Notes: a model not told the origin generated them from the sequence alone. Positions 9,436-18,944 are shown, counted from the first letter of the stretch. The stretch is DNA of 64,000 nt from Saprospiraceae bacterium (GCA_020848995.1 JADLHA010000044.1:1-64000); one strand, 5' to 3'. Program-made: numbers and translations.

Positions 9436-10392
9436 TCACAGGATTTTTTCCACTATCTTTTTTACGGTTTGACTATCGCCCATGGTATAAAAGTGAAGAC
9501 AGGGAACACCTTTTGCTTTGAGTTCTTTGCATTGCGCTACACACCATTCGATCCCTGCTTCTTTGGCTGCCTGATCGGAATGAGTTTTTTCGATTGCTTT
9601 GACCAGGTCGTCCGGAATGTTTATGTAGAAGTTGCGTGGAACGGAATTGAGCTGGTATTTTTTGGTGAGGGGCTTGATGCCCGGGATGATGGGAGCGTGA
9701 ATTCCGGCAGCACGGCAGGTATTCACGTAGTCAAAAAACTTCTTGTTGTCGTAAAACATTTGAGTGACGATGTATTCTGCACCGTTTTCAATTTTCTTGC
9801 GAGTGAAATCCAAATCGGATTGCATATTGGGAGCTTCGAAATGCTTTTCCGGATATCCGGCAACACCAATGCAGAAATCGGTACGGCTGCCATTCTCGAT
9901 GCTTGGGTCGAGGTAAATCCCTTTATTCATCCGGTCGATTTGCTGTACGAGGTCAAGGGCGTACGCATTGCCTCCGGGCTCGGGCATGAATTTTTCGTCA
10001 AACTTGCGCGCATCTCCGCGCAGTGCAAGAACGTTTTTGATGTTGAGGAAGTGAAGTTCGATGAGTGCGTTTTCGGTATCTTCCCTGGTAAACCCTCCAC
10101 AAATCAGATGCGGCACCGCCTGCACTCCATAGTGGTGCATGATCGCCGAGCAAATGCCAACCGTTCCCGGCCGTTTGCGGATGGCGATTTTCTGGTAATA
10201 GCCACTCGGCTGAACGTTGTAGATGAATTCTTCCCGGTGGTAAGTCACATCGATAAAGGGCGGTTTGAATTCCATCAGGGGGTCCAGTGTATGGAAAATG
10301 GCGTCGATGCTGCCTCCTTTCAGCGGAGGAAGCAACTCAAAGGATACCAGGGTCTTATCTCCGGTCTGCTTTAAAAATTCAGTGACTTTCAT
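9436..10392 (-). CDS. metF: Methylenetetrahydrofolate reductase
   Basis: A 318-residue TIM-barrel flavoenzyme that reduces 5,10-methylene-THF to 5-methyl-THF for methionine synthesis in the cytosol. Family signatures are the start VSFELLPP, DVTYHR near residue 50, the CGGFTREDTENAL and NVLALRGDA blocks, the CIGVAGYPEKH motif and YIVTQMFYDNKKFFDYV. Length is slightly above the usual 290-300. It lies between a carboxypeptidase-regulatory-like gene and fahA, all on the minus strand. A TATTTTTG -7-like box (10417-10410) just before the gene may give it its own promoter. Confidence 0.96.
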   Translation of the reverse strand: MKVTEFLKQTGDKTLVSFELLPPLKGGSIDAIFHTLDPLMEFKPPFIDVTYHREEFIYNVQPSGYYQKIAIRKRPGTVGICSAIMHHYGVQAVPHLICGGFTREDTENALIELHFLNIKNVLALRGDARKFDEKFMPEPGGNAYALDLVQQIDRMNKGIYLDPSIENGSRTDFCIGVAGYPEKHFEAPNMQSDLDFTRKKIENGAEYIVTQMFYDNKKFFDYVNTCRAAGIHAPIIPGIKPLTKKYQLNSVPRNFYINIPDDLVKAIEKTHSDQAAKEAGIEWCVAQCKELKAKGVPCLHFYTMGDSQTVKKIVEKIL

Positions 10393-10409
10393 GTAATCGT
10401 TGACTGCTG

Positions 10410-10452
10410 CAAAAATAGGGCCGCTTGTGTACCAGGATCCCAGTGCACAAGC
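10410..10452 (-). terminator. Terminator-like hairpin before metF
   Basis: On the minus strand GCTTGTGCAC (10452-10443), ten-base loop, GTACACAAGC (10432-10423) with one wobble pair, then GGCCC and TATTTTTG. The T-rich end can be read as a terminator tail for the preceding gene or as the -7 box of metF. The two readings are compatible. Confidence 0.4.
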
Positions 10453-11118
10453 CTATTCAGGTGGTTTCGTTTTCTTTTTCCTGAAATCCCCCCTTTTCAA
10501 GGCTTCGACAAACTTGATCCAGGCGAGCGGGTTAAAGATTTCGGTCGGCTTGAACTGGCCACGGTAAACAGCGTTGGTGGCTTCCTGGCGGAAGTAGAGC
10601 CCCAGGGCGGCACCCGGATCGGAAGGTACTCCCGGCTCAATCCAGGCCAACACTTCGGGTGACAAATTTTTTTCTGCCACCGCGCGGACGTCGTCTTTCA
10701 CCTCCATAGCGAGAAATTCGGGCCGGAAATGTTCCCGGGACGGGATGGCGTACACGGTGGCACGTTCGAGTTCAAAGGTGTCGCGGAGAAGGAAAAATTC
10801 ATCATAGACGGATGCACGCTTGCCGGAAGCAGGAACGGCCACCCTTTGGGTCTTAAATCCGAGGTAACTCAGCTGAAGCGTGTCGCCGGCACGAACGGCA
10901 AGCGAAAAAAAGCCCTGTTCATTGGTGTAGGTGGCCTGGCGAATCCGCGGTACGGCAATTTGGACATAGGGCAGTGGTTCTGTGCCCCGGGCATCGGCTG
11001 CATACACTTTTCCGGAAAACTGGACAACCTCCTGGGCTGACGTGGCACAGGGCGCAAATGCCGAGATCAGGGCTGCCTGCAGTGCGGTTGCGATTTTTGT
11101 ACGGCTAATTGCTTTCAT
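10453..11118 (-). CDS. Secreted protein with carboxypeptidase-regulatory-like domain
   Basis: About 221 residues. The N-terminus MKAISRTKIATALQAALISA...CATSAQ is a signal peptide. Residues about 30-105 form a CarboxypepD_reg-like beta-sandwich (FSGKVYAADARGTEPLPYVQIAVP, TNEQGFFSLAVRAGDTLQLSYLGFKTQ), the fold often seen at the start of TonB-dependent receptors but here standing alone. The C-terminal half carries no known domain and ends in a lysine-rich tail. The frame opens at a TTG (11130); ATG 11124 and ATG 11118 are better starts, and 11118 gives the most typical signal peptide. It is probably periplasmic or surface attached; its exact role is unknown. Confidence 0.75.
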   Translation of the reverse strand: MKAISRTKIATALQAALISAFAPCATSAQEVVQFSGKVYAADARGTEPLPYVQIAVPRIRQATYTNEQGFFSLAVRAGDTLQLSYLGFKTQRVAVPASGKRASVYDEFFLLRDTFELERATVYAIPSREHFRPEFLAMEVKDDVRAVAEKNLSPEVLAWIEPGVPSDPGAALGLYFRQEATNAVYRGQFKPTEIFNPLAWIKFVEALKRGDFRKKKTKPPE

Positions 11119-11285
11119 CCACATGCTCAAACGTCGACTCTGGGCCTAATAATACAACCCGTTTGCCGAATTTGTTGCGCACCGCCGTTCGGCACCTATT
11201 GAATATGGACCGGGTTCATGCATCCATCGTTTTGCGGTGCGCAAGCCGGTCTGAGTGCCCGCTTCCGGGGCAACGGATTTAACGA

Positions 11286-11323
11286 TTTGGCAATATGGTG
11301 GCAGACGAGCCTGTCTATCTTTG
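11286..11323 (+). promoter_or_regulatory. Possible promoter of the PhoD-like gene
   Basis: TATCTTTG (11316-11323) matches the -7 consensus. The nearest TTTG (11286-11289) is 26 bases upstream, a little too far. It would give a leader of about ten bases before ATG 11339 and argues against the longer frame starting at 11255. Confidence 0.35.
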
Positions 11324-11338
11324 GCAAAAAATCGCGAA

Positions 11339-12685
11339 ATGCGAAACCATCTGCTGCTCTTTATTGTATGGATTGCTGTTGAAGTGCGTGCACAGGTTCG
11401 TACAGGTCCGGTATTGGGGCCGGTCGAATTTCGCACGGCATCGGTGTGGTACGCCCTGGAAGGCGACGATGTTTGGGAATTAGAGTGCTGGCCGGAGGCC
11501 AATCCCAGTTCATTGCGCCGCTTCCCCGCAGAGGACTTTCGACGGTTTGAATTCAGGATCGCTAAATTTTACCTGACTGGATTGGCGGAGGGAACGACCT
11601 ACCGATACAGGATCGCATGCAGCAATGCCAAGCAACCGCCCGGAGAAAGTGCAAGCTTTAAGACTCCCTCTCTTTGGCAATACAGACAACCGGCACCTGA
11701 CTTCAGCTTCCTGGCGGGAAGCTGTGCTTATTTCAACGAACCGGCCTTCGACCGTCCCGGTAGATCCTATGGAGGCGACAGTTCAATTTTTGAAACGATG
11801 TCCCGGGAACCAGCTGCCTTTATGTTGTGGCTCGGCGACAACTGGTATTACCGGGAAAGCGACTACCACAGCACCTGGGGCCATTGGTACCGGGCTGACC
11901 GGGACCGGGGACTGCCCCATCTGAAAAAATTCTGGAAGTCCATGCCCCACTATGCCATCTGGGACGATCACGACTACGGCCCCAATAACGAGGGCGCAGC
12001 CTACGTTTTCAAGGAGGAGGCGACCCGGGTTTTCAACGCGTTTTGGAACAATCCCCCGGCAGCATCACCGAGCGGAGGTATTTACACGCGTTTCAGCCAC
12101 AGCGACGTGGATTTCTTCCTTCTGGACAGCCGCAGTTTCCGGGATTCCGACGAATTGCCCGACAGCGTGGGGGGTATCCCTAATCCGGACAAGCGGATGC
12201 TGGGCAGGGAGCAGATGAACTGGCTTAAAAATCAATTGGCCAATAGTAAAGCCAGCTTCAAAATCATTGCCAATGGTTCGAATTTCCTCAACCGCTTTAA
12301 CCGCTATGATTGTCTGGTGCATTATCCCGTGGAATACGATGAACTGATGCGCTTTATCGAGGACGAGCGAATCGATGGCGTTATCATGATGTCAGGCGAC
12401 CGCCATCACAGCGACGTGGTCTGTAAGAGCCTTAAGGATGGTTATTTGCTATGCGACATCACGAATTCCGCCCTGACCTCAGGCGTTCACCGCACGAGCG
12501 ATTATGAAAGGAGCAATCCTGACCTGATCGCCTCCATGCTCATCGAGCAAAATAATTACACAAGGGCAAGTGTGTATGGTTCTACCGGCGAACGGGTGAT
12601 GAAAATCGAATTTATAGGTGTAGCAGGCCAGACCCTGTCTTCCATGGAATTTCTGCAGAAGGACCTGCGGTTTGCCAAAAAATGA
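11339..12685 (+). CDS. PhoD-like alkaline phosphatase family protein
   Basis: 448 residues beginning with a signal peptide (MRNHLLLFIVWIAVEVRAQ). An N-terminal beta domain (about 20-120, TYRYRIAC) precedes a metallophosphatase domain of the PhoD type: FLAGSCAYF, FMLWLGDNWYYR, YAIWDDHDYGPNN, FFLLDSRSFRD and the late MMSGDRHHSD that would supply metal ligands. PhoD enzymes hydrolyse phosphomono- or diesters outside the cytoplasm with Ca/Fe. Export is by the Sec-like peptide here, since no twin-arginine is evident. The gene is divergent from the preceding cluster and convergent with parE. Substrate unknown. Confidence 0.85.
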   Translation: MRNHLLLFIVWIAVEVRAQVRTGPVLGPVEFRTASVWYALEGDDVWELECWPEANPSSLRRFPAEDFRRFEFRIAKFYLTGLAEGTTYRYRIACSNAKQPPGESASFKTPSLWQYRQPAPDFSFLAGSCAYFNEPAFDRPGRSYGGDSSIFETMSREPAAFMLWLGDNWYYRESDYHSTWGHWYRADRDRGLPHLKKFWKSMPHYAIWDDHDYGPNNEGAAYVFKEEATRVFNAFWNNPPAASPSGGIYTRFSHSDVDFFLLDSRSFRDSDELPDSVGGIPNPDKRMLGREQMNWLKNQLANSKASFKIIANGSNFLNRFNRYDCLVHYPVEYDELMRFIEDERIDGVIMMSGDRHHSDVVCKSLKDGYLLCDITNSALTSGVHRTSDYERSNPDLIASMLIEQNNYTRASVYGSTGERVMKIEFIGVAGQTLSSMEFLQKDLRFAKK

Positions 12686-12999
12686 ATGAATTCGTCCGCT
12701 GTTTACGCCTGAGCAGTTAAATGGATTCAACGGGTGGTTTTAATAGGGTCCTGTCCTTTCCATCTCATCAGGTTTGCCTCCTTCGCAAATTGTAGCATCC
12801 CGATGGAAAAACGCAATTGCCTTTCCGGTTTCAGATGACTGGTGACCCATTGCATTTCGTATGCTCCAAGGCTTCTGCCAGAAGATATAAACCGCAGCAG
12901 AGGATATTACCATAAAACTTAGACGAACAAACGTTTGTTCGTAATCTGGATTCCAATCCTGAAAAGCTTAGAAAGTGGAGCATTGGCGCCCCCGCCCGT
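12686..12999. other. Convergent intergenic region
   Basis: 314 bases between the stop codons of the PhoD-like gene and parE. No coding frame or clear terminator was seen. It contains the perfect palindrome described separately at 12923-12942. Confidence 0.6.
12923..12942. promoter_or_regulatory. Perfect 20-bp palindrome, probable protein-binding site
   Basis: ACGAACAAACGTTTGTTCGT is identical to its reverse complement over all 20 bases. No T run follows and it has no loop, so it looks like a dimeric DNA-binding site and not like a terminator. Related sequences occur at 20525-20544, 20556-20575, 46791-46810, 55065-55084 and, more loosely, 53845-53864. The surrounding gap is between two gene ends, an odd place for a classical operator. 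Confidence 0.6.
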
Positions 13000-14889
13000 T
13001 CAACTGACTTCTGACAATTCCGCCAGAGCTTCGGTAGCGGCTATCCGGTCGAGGTCCGTACGTAGGTTTCCTATGATGAATTCCTGCCGTTCGGAAGTAT
13101 TCTTGCCCATATAGTATTCGAGCACCTTCTCTATGTGGGAATCGTCGCTGAGCACGACAGGTTCCAGGTGTATTTCAGGCCCGATGAATCCGGAAAACTC
13201 CTCGGGGCTGATCTCACCCAAACCTTTGAAACGCGTGATTTCGGGCTTACCCCGCAGTTTGGTGATGGCCAGTTGTTTTTCGGCTTCAGAATAGCAGTAA
13301 AAAGTCGTTTGTTTGTCCCGGACGCGGAACAAGGGTGTCTCCAAAATAAAGAGATGGCCATTTCGAACAAGCTCCGGAAAAAACTGAAGAAAAAACGTCA
13401 ACAGCAATAGCCGGATGTGCATACCATCCACGTCGGCATCTGTGGCGATCACCACTTTGTTGAAGCGAAGACTCTCCAGTCCATCCTCGATGTCGAGGGC
13501 ATGCTGTAAGAGGTTGAGTTCTTCGTTTTCGTAAACGATCTTTTTGGACATCCCAAAGCAGTTCAATGGCTTGCCACGCAGGCTGAAAACGGCCTGAAGT
13601 TCGGGATTGCGTGCCTTGGTAATGCTTCCACTGGCAGAATCGCCCTCGGTGATGAAAACCGAAGTGGCATCTGCGAGTTCGGTTTTGAGTTTGCTGTCGC
13701 AATAATGGTATTTGCAGTCGCGCAGCTTTTTGTTGTGCAGGTTCGCCTTTTTAGCCCGCTGGTTGGCCAGTTTCTTGATGCCGGCAATCTCCTTGCGCTC
13801 CCGTTCAGACTGTAGTATCCGACTTTGCAACTCCTTTGCCATCTCTGGATTCTGATGAAGAAACAGGTCGAGCTCCTTACTGACAAAGTCGACGATGAAG
13901 GATCTCAAAGAGGCTCCCTCCGGACTCGTAGTGGTTGATCCCAGTTTGGTCTTGGTCTGGGATTCAAATACGGGTTCCTCTATGCGCACCGAAATGGCGC
14001 CAATGGCCCCCGTATGAATATCGCGTACGTCGAAATCCTTTTTGTAAAATTCCCGGAGTGTCTTGACAATCGCCTCACGGAAATAATTGAGGTGTGTTCC
14101 TCCCTGCGACGTAAACTGACCGTTTACAAAACTGTAATACTGCTCCCCGTATTGACTGCCATGCGTGAGTACGCATTCAATATCATCGCCACGGAGATGT
14201 ATAATTGGATAATTCAGATGCTCTCCGTCGGTGCGACGTTCCAGCATATCTTTTAACCCATTCTTCGATACGTAGGTCTTGCCGTTGTAATGAATGCGCA
14301 GTCCTGCATTGAGGTAAGCGTAATGCCATATCCTGCTTTCGACAAATTCCTGCATGTAGCGGAATTTGGGAAATATCTTTTCATCGGCGCGAAACTGGAT
14401 CTCCGTACCGTTGACCTCTCCGGTTGAACGTATGTTGTACTCGCGCAGCAGCTGACCGCGCTCAAATTCAGCGGTTTTGACCTTGCCGTCGCGGAATGCT
14501 TCAACTTTGAAATAGGCAGAAAGGGCATTCACCGCTTTAGTCCCCACGCCATTGAGTCCGACGGATTTTTTAAAGGCCTTGCTGTCGTATTTACCACCTG
14601 TGTTGATCTGCGAAACGCATTCTACCACTTTCCCCAGCGGAATGCCGCGGCCGTAGTCGCGCACACGCACCAGACCATCCTGCACTTCTATGTCGATTTC
14701 CCTGCCATAGCCCATGACATATTCGTCGATGCAGTTGTCGATGACCTCTTTGAGCAGGATATAGATCCCGTCGTCTATGTGACTTCCGTCGCCAAGCTTT
14801 CCGATGTACATTCCGGGACGCAACCGGATGTGTTCCTTCCAGTCGAGAGACCGTATGTTTTCCTCAGTATAATTGTGTTGTTGCGCCAT
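13000..14889 (-). CDS. parE: DNA topoisomerase IV subunit B
   Basis: A 629-residue type IIA topoisomerase ATPase subunit. The opening [20 protein letters not shown] and MYIGKLGDG wording is that of Bacteroidota ParE. GHKL ATPase signs are [21 protein letters not shown] and [14 protein letters not shown]. The transducer domain follows, and the TOPRIM domain shows [17 protein letters not shown] and [16 protein letters not shown]. With subunit A it decatenates daughter chromosomes. GyrB is the alternative, but the length and opening fit ParE better. parC is not adjacent: the downstream neighbour is convergent and the upstream one is an unrelated coiled protein. A good promoter sits 26-55 bases upstream of the ATG. 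Confidence 0.9.
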   Translation of the reverse strand: MAQQHNYTEENIRSLDWKEHIRLRPGMYIGKLGDGSHIDDGIYILLKEVIDNCIDEYVMGYGREIDIEVQDGLVRVRDYGRGIPLGKVVECVSQINTGGKYDSKAFKKSVGLNGVGTKAVNALSAYFKVEAFRDGKVKTAEFERGQLLREYNIRSTGEVNGTEIQFRADEKIFPKFRYMQEFVESRIWHYAYLNAGLRIHYNGKTYVSKNGLKDMLERRTDGEHLNYPIIHLRGDDIECVLTHGSQYGEQYYSFVNGQFTSQGGTHLNYFREAIVKTLREFYKKDFDVRDIHTGAIGAISVRIEEPVFESQTKTKLGSTTTSPEGASLRSFIVDFVSKELDLFLHQNPEMAKELQSRILQSERERKEIAGIKKLANQRAKKANLHNKKLRDCKYHYCDSKLKTELADATSVFITEGDSASGSITKARNPELQAVFSLRGKPLNCFGMSKKIVYENEELNLLQHALDIEDGLESLRFNKVVIATDADVDGMHIRLLLLTFFLQFFPELVRNGHLFILETPLFRVRDKQTTFYCYSEAEKQLAITKLRGKPEITRFKGLGEISPEEFSGFIGPEIHLEPVVLSDDSHIEKVLEYYMGKNTSERQEFIIGNLRTDLDRIAATEALAELSEVS

Positions 14890-14914
14890 ATCCGTTGGGA
14901 GCCTTCCGGCAGGC

Positions 14915-14944
14915 CAAAGGTAAGAACATATTAAAAAAACTCAA
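14915..14944 (-). promoter_or_regulatory. Predicted promoter of parE
   Basis: Minus strand: TTG (14944-14942), 19 bases, TACCTTTG (14922-14915). Both boxes and the spacing match the Bacteroidota consensus. Confidence 0.65.
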
Positions 14945-14964
14945 GATTCGTTTCTCCGTTCCGG

Positions 14965-15567
14965 TCAGCGCTTGCGCACTTCTCTTTTCATGAGCGTCCA
15001 CTCTTCTTTCATGGCATTTCGGAAGGCCTCCAGTTCTGTGGTGAGGTTTGCGTAGACCCTGGCCTCGGTATCGGCGGAAAAGGGTTTGGTACTTTTGAGA
15101 TTTTTCAGCAGGGCTGACTGTCTTTTGACCAGGTCGATGTAGTTGGCCAGATAGTCCGATTCTGCTTTGCGCTGCCGGATCTCCTCTTTGGTGACCCGGG
15201 CAGGCTGGTCCCGCAGTTCCGGATTGTAGGCCTTGGGAGCCAGACTGTCGCGGTCTGATTTGCTCTCCTGACGGATGAGTTGACGACTTCTCCCCGAAAC
15301 GCGGTTACTCAACTCATTGTGTTCGCGGTAAGCAGCTTCCATGATCCTTCCATAGACCGTATTGAGGTAATCCGGGTTGGCTTTTTTTACGGCTTTTTTC
15401 CATTCCTTGAGCTGCTTGTCAAATTGGGCAATATCCAGCTTTTCCTTCTTCCATTCCGCTTCTGAGTATTTTGGAGTGGGTCCGGTTGCCGTATCGGAAA
15501 GGGATGCCGCTGCGGCCAAAGGCAGGGCCAAAATGCCGCATAGGAATGCTGTAAATGCCCTGATCAC
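14965..15567 (-). CDS. Secreted alpha-helical protein of unknown function
   Basis: A 200-residue protein starting at GTG 15567. The GTG overlaps the TGA of the bacilliredoxin gene (GTGA), a typical translational coupling arrangement. The frame is open further upstream, but that part overlaps the bacilliredoxin gene. Residues 1-20 (VIRAFTAFLCGILALPLAAA) form a signal peptide; the remainder is rich in Lys, Glu, Arg and Ala with helical periodicity (long coiled segments about 35-75 and 125-195). I do not recognise the family. It probably acts in the periplasm; coupling to a thiol-redox gene may be incidental. Confidence 0.7.
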   Translation of the reverse strand: MIRAFTAFLCGILALPLAAAASLSDTATGPTPKYSEAEWKKEKLDIAQFDKQLKEWKKAVKKANPDYLNTVYGRIMEAAYREHNELSNRVSGRSRQLIRQESKSDRDSLAPKAYNPELRDQPARVTKEEIRQRKAESDYLANYIDLVKRQSALLKNLKSTKPFSADTEARVYANLTTELEAFRNAMKEEWTLMKREVRKR

Positions 15568-15992
15568 GATGCGCTCACGTTGCAATGGGTGGCAAAGGCG
15601 GCCGCCAGGTTGTCGGCGATCATTTGGGCGGAGCGGCCTTCGATATGATGTCTTTCGAGCATGTGCACCAGACGCCCGTCTTTGAACAGGGCAATGGATG
15701 GGGAGGAGGGCGGGTAAGGCAACATGTACTCCCGCGCTTTCTGAACAGCATCCCGGTCGACTCCGGCAAATACCGTTACCAGCCGGTCGGGCCTGGGTCC
15801 CCGCTGCAGCGCAATGCGCACACCAGGGCGGGCATTGGCGGCTGCACACCCGCAAACAGAGTTGACGACGACCAGAATGGTGCCATCCCGGGATTCGAGC
15901 ACGTCGCGAACCTCATCCGGGCTTACCAGCGATTCAAAGCCAATCTCCGTCAATTCGCGGGTCATGGGCAATACGAGTTCCTGTGGATACAT
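15564..15992 (-). CDS. Bacilliredoxin (BrxA/BrxB, YphP family)
   Basis: A 142-residue thioredoxin-fold protein. It carries the CGC active-site motif in VVNSVCGCAAANARPGV (Cys pair near residue 52-54) and the N-terminal MYPQELVLPMTRELTEIGF typical of the family, as well as the HMLERHHIEGR segment near residue 115. Known members remove bacillithiol from oxidised protein thiols in the cytosol. Whether this organism makes bacillithiol cannot be seen here. Its stop overlaps the GTG of the following gene. Confidence 0.92.
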   Translation of the reverse strand: MYPQELVLPMTRELTEIGFESLVSPDEVRDVLESRDGTILVVVNSVCGCAAANARPGVRIALQRGPRPDRLVTVFAGVDRDAVQKAREYMLPYPPSSPSIALFKDGRLVHMLERHHIEGRSAQMIADNLAAAFATHCNVSAS

Positions 15993-16036
15993 AGATCTAA
16001 TTGAGTTTAAAGCTTTTTAACGCAGTTTTAGCCGAA

Positions 16037-16064
16037 TTGTTGAGCGGCCGGCAAGCTACTTTTG
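16037..16064 (+). promoter_or_regulatory. Predicted promoter of the T9SS plug gene
   Basis: TTG (16037-16039), 17 bases, TACTTTTG (16057-16064). The expected transcription start (about 16070) lies after the ATG at 16069, which supports ATG 16123 as the true translation start. Confidence 0.55.
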
Positions 16065-16122
16065 CCCCATGGGCCAGGCGAATTGTGAAATTAATTGGAG
16101 TTCGCAGGCGTTATTTTCTGAT

Positions 16123-17409
16123 ATGCATGTTGTTAAGCAGGGCCTCGCCCTTCTCGCCGTGCGGATTCTGTGCGCAGGGTGCGGGATTTTGGGGGAGTTG
16201 GCCGCACAAAGCGAACCGTTTGAGTTGCCGGCAACCGACACGGTGTACGATGACCGGGTCCAAACCATCCTGTTCTTTCAACTCCATCCGGAACGCGAAG
16301 CCATACCAGTCATGACCCTGGGGAGTTCAACCGGACTGGAGCTCTTTTTCGACCTGCTCCAGGCATCGCCCGAAGAACTCTATTACTCCATTTACCATTT
16401 CGACCAGGACTGGAATCCATCGTCCCTTCATCCAAATGATTATTACCCGGGTTTCCCGGAGCGCCAGGTTGAAAACTACCAGAGTTCCAGGGGCACGGAG
16501 GTGCTGTTCATGCATTACCGGCTCCACCTGGGTGCGACGGATGTCTCCGTAAGTGGCAACTTTTTAATCTGCATTTTCGACCGATGGCGCCGCGTATTGT
16601 TCACGAGAAGGTTCTATGTGACGGAACAGGGATTTTCGGTTGAACTGGACTTTGTTCAGCCGGTCAACCCGGATCTGCGTCGCAGCCATCAGGCACTGAC
16701 CGCGTCGGTTACCACAGGAAAGCTCGACGTTGCAAACAACGGAGAAGAGCTGAGCGTGATGATCCTTCAAAATGGTGACCCGAACACCGCCATACAGAAA
16801 CGCGTAGCCAACTTTTTTCATGGCAACACCTTCCGGTTTAACAAGTCAGATGAGTGGGTGTTCCCGGCACGAAAGGAATTTCGATACAAAGACCTGCGAA
16901 CCATACGATCGCGCACTCCCGACATTGAGCTTTGGGAGGAGCGGGACGGCGAATACCATGCATGGCTTATTCCCGATGGCATCCGGGAAGGCCGCCCGTT
17001 TTACACCGAAACGGATATCAATGGCCGCTTTCTCATACACAACCTCGACCGTTTTGATCCCCACAGCCAGTCAGACTACGTGCGGGCGCATTTCACCCTC
17101 AAAACAGGATATCCACTGGACCAGGATGTTTACCTGTATGGTGCGTTTTCAAGCTGGAAATTGCTGCCAGCGTTCCGGATGGAGTACGACCCCGGTAAAA
17201 AGGCCTATCTTGGCAATGTCCTGCTGAAATTGGGTTATTACAACTACCTGTTTGCCTCGGAGGGTCCGGACGGCAACCTGGAAACTGAGACACTTGAAGG
17301 AAATTGGTACGAGGCAGAAAATGATTACGTAGTGCTCGTGTATTACCGCCCTTTCGGCGGACGGTATGACCGGTTGATGTTTTCCGGTCTGTTCAATTCC
17401 AATCGATAA
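16123..17409 (+). CDS. Type IX secretion system plug protein (DUF5103)
   Basis: 428 residues from ATG 16123, opening a signal peptide (about MHVVKQGLALLAVRILCAG). The upstream ATG (16069) would hide this peptide. The N-terminal half matches the DUF5103 plug domain by its TLGSSTGLELFFDLL, EELYYSIYHFDQDWNPSSL and NYQSSRGTEVLFMHYRLHL segments. The C-terminal part (about 300-425) is carbohydrate-binding-like beta sheet with YLYGAFSSWKLLPAFRMEY. Plug proteins close one opening of the SprA/Sov translocon at the outer membrane when cargo is absent. Other T9SS genes are 33 kb away (porP/sprF and porE-like). The TolC gene starts 107 bases downstream on the same strand. Confidence 0.88.
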   Translation: MHVVKQGLALLAVRILCAGCGILGELAAQSEPFELPATDTVYDDRVQTILFFQLHPEREAIPVMTLGSSTGLELFFDLLQASPEELYYSIYHFDQDWNPSSLHPNDYYPGFPERQVENYQSSRGTEVLFMHYRLHLGATDVSVSGNFLICIFDRWRRVLFTRRFYVTEQGFSVELDFVQPVNPDLRRSHQALTASVTTGKLDVANNGEELSVMILQNGDPNTAIQKRVANFFHGNTFRFNKSDEWVFPARKEFRYKDLRTIRSRTPDIELWEERDGEYHAWLIPDGIREGRPFYTETDINGRFLIHNLDRFDPHSQSDYVRAHFTLKTGYPLDQDVYLYGAFSSWKLLPAFRMEYDPGKKAYLGNVLLKLGYYNYLFASEGPDGNLETETLEGNWYEAENDYVVLVYYRPFGGRYDRLMFSGLFNSNR

Positions 17410-17516
17410 TGGCTTCCGTCCCATGATTGATGCCTTTCGTCCGATTTTTATCCCGATCGCTCGAAAGGGCGCAACGTTCAGTGCCTGGTAAATTAATATT
17501 GCATACAATTTAAAGC

Positions 17517-18944
17517 ATGAACCTCCGATTCCTTTTCGCCTGTAGCTGCCTGGTCGCGGTAAATGCCCTTTACGGGCAAACCGTCTGGGACTTGAACCAG
17601 TGCATTGAATACGCCGCACAGCACAATTTAGTCGTACAGCAGGCAGACCTCTCCGTGGAACTGGCCGAGATTGACGTTCGCACCGGACGCCATCGATATT
17701 TCCCTGACCTGACGGGGTCCCTCAACGGCGGCATCAGTTTTGGAAGGAACATCGATCCGACTACCAACAGTTTTACCACGGAGAACATCCTGTACTCCAA
17801 TTACAGCCTTTCCAGTTCAGTCGTCCTCTTTCAGTCCGGATCATTGCGCAACGCTTCGCGGCAGGAGCGAATCCAACTCTCCGCTGCGAGGGAAGACAGA
17901 TTGCAATCCCTGAACGACCTCGGATTGAGCATTGCCAGTTTTTACCTCAACGTACTCCTGGCTGGCGAGCGACTGGAAGTGGCGGTTCAAAGTCTTGAAA
18001 CCCAGCGTTTGCAGCAGGATCAGGCCGAAAGGCTGTTTCGGGCAGGTCTTAGACCCGAGGCGGAACTCCTGGAATGGATCAGCCAGACAGCCATGGCAGA
18101 ACAAGGGGTTGTGGCTGCAGAAAACGGCTTGGACCTTGCATGGCTTCAACTCCGGCAAGCCATGCGGCTACCGATGGAAACGGACATCCAGCTTCAGGGT
18201 CTGCGCGAAGAACAGCTCGACGCCATTGCGATAGAGCGGTATGCTTACGAAGACCTGATCGCGCCAGCAACGGAAAATCAGGCTTCGATCCGAGCGGCAA
18301 AACTCCGGCTGGACGCCGCAAAAATTGGAGAAAAAATTGCCAGAGCAACTTTTTTTCCAACGGTTTACATGAGCGGAAGCATTGGTTCGCGCTTTTCGGA
18401 TGCGGCGATCCGGCCAACGGAATACGGCACGACCCGGATCATCGTTCCCGGGGTATACATCGACGGCAAACCGGCTCAGTTTGAACAGGACTATCCTACT
18501 GTACTGGAGACTGAGGTCACTCCGTTTGGCGACCAGTTCGACCAATTCCTGGGTTACGGTGCGGGCATATCCGTGTCGATTCCCATTTACCGAAACAACT
18601 CGGCACGCGGAGCTGTGCAAAGGGCAAAAATATCAACGCGTTCGGCAGCGCTTCAATTGGAACAGCGCAAGGAAGCGCTTGACCAGAACGTGTTCACGGC
18701 CATTGCTAACTTCAAGTCGGCCGGCAAAGATTACGATGCTGCACTCAAAGCCTTTGATGCTTCGAAAAGGCTTCTGGAGTCCGTTGCGAAAAAACTCGAA
18801 CTGGGCACTGCCAGCGCATTTGAGTTCAATGTGGCGCAAACCAGTTTTCAGAGCAGTTCAAACAATCTGTTGATTGCAAAATACGAACTGGTGTTTCACC
18901 AAAAGGTACTCGATTATTACGCCGGGAAAAAACTGACCTGGTAA
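17517..18944 (+). CDS. TolC family outer membrane efflux protein
   Basis: A 475-residue protein with signal peptide (MNLRFLFACSCLVAVNALYG). It has the duplicated long helices of TolC channels, visible as heptad-rich stretches (DLSVELAEIDVRTGRHRYFPDL, about 40-60, and the second half near residues 240-275 and 395-470). It starts WDLNQCIEYAAQHN, a typical opening of Bacteroidota members. It would form the outer-membrane exit duct of a tripartite pump. The adaptor gene follows after 13 bases, so the two form an operon; no inner-membrane pump gene follows. Confidence 0.93.
   Translation: MNLRFLFACSCLVAVNALYGQTVWDLNQCIEYAAQHNLVVQQADLSVELAEIDVRTGRHRYFPDLTGSLNGGISFGRNIDPTTNSFTTENILYSNYSLSSSVVLFQSGSLRNASRQERIQLSAAREDRLQSLNDLGLSIASFYLNVLLAGERLEVAVQSLETQRLQQDQAERLFRAGLRPEAELLEWISQTAMAEQGVVAAENGLDLAWLQLRQAMRLPMETDIQLQGLREEQLDAIAIERYAYEDLIAPATENQASIRAAKLRLDAAKIGEKIARATFFPTVYMSGSIGSRFSDAAIRPTEYGTTRIIVPGVYIDGKPAQFEQDYPTVLETEVTPFGDQFDQFLGYGAGISVSIPIYRNNSARGAVQRAKISTRSAALQLEQRKEALDQNVFTAIANFKSAGKDYDAALKAFDASKRLLESVAKKLELGTASAFEFNVAQTSFQSSSNNLLIAKYELVFHQKVLDYYAGKKLTW

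Noticed and set aside
16069..16122. Upstream ATG of the T9SS plug gene
   Set aside because: It would bury the signal peptide, and the predicted promoter puts the transcription start after this ATG.
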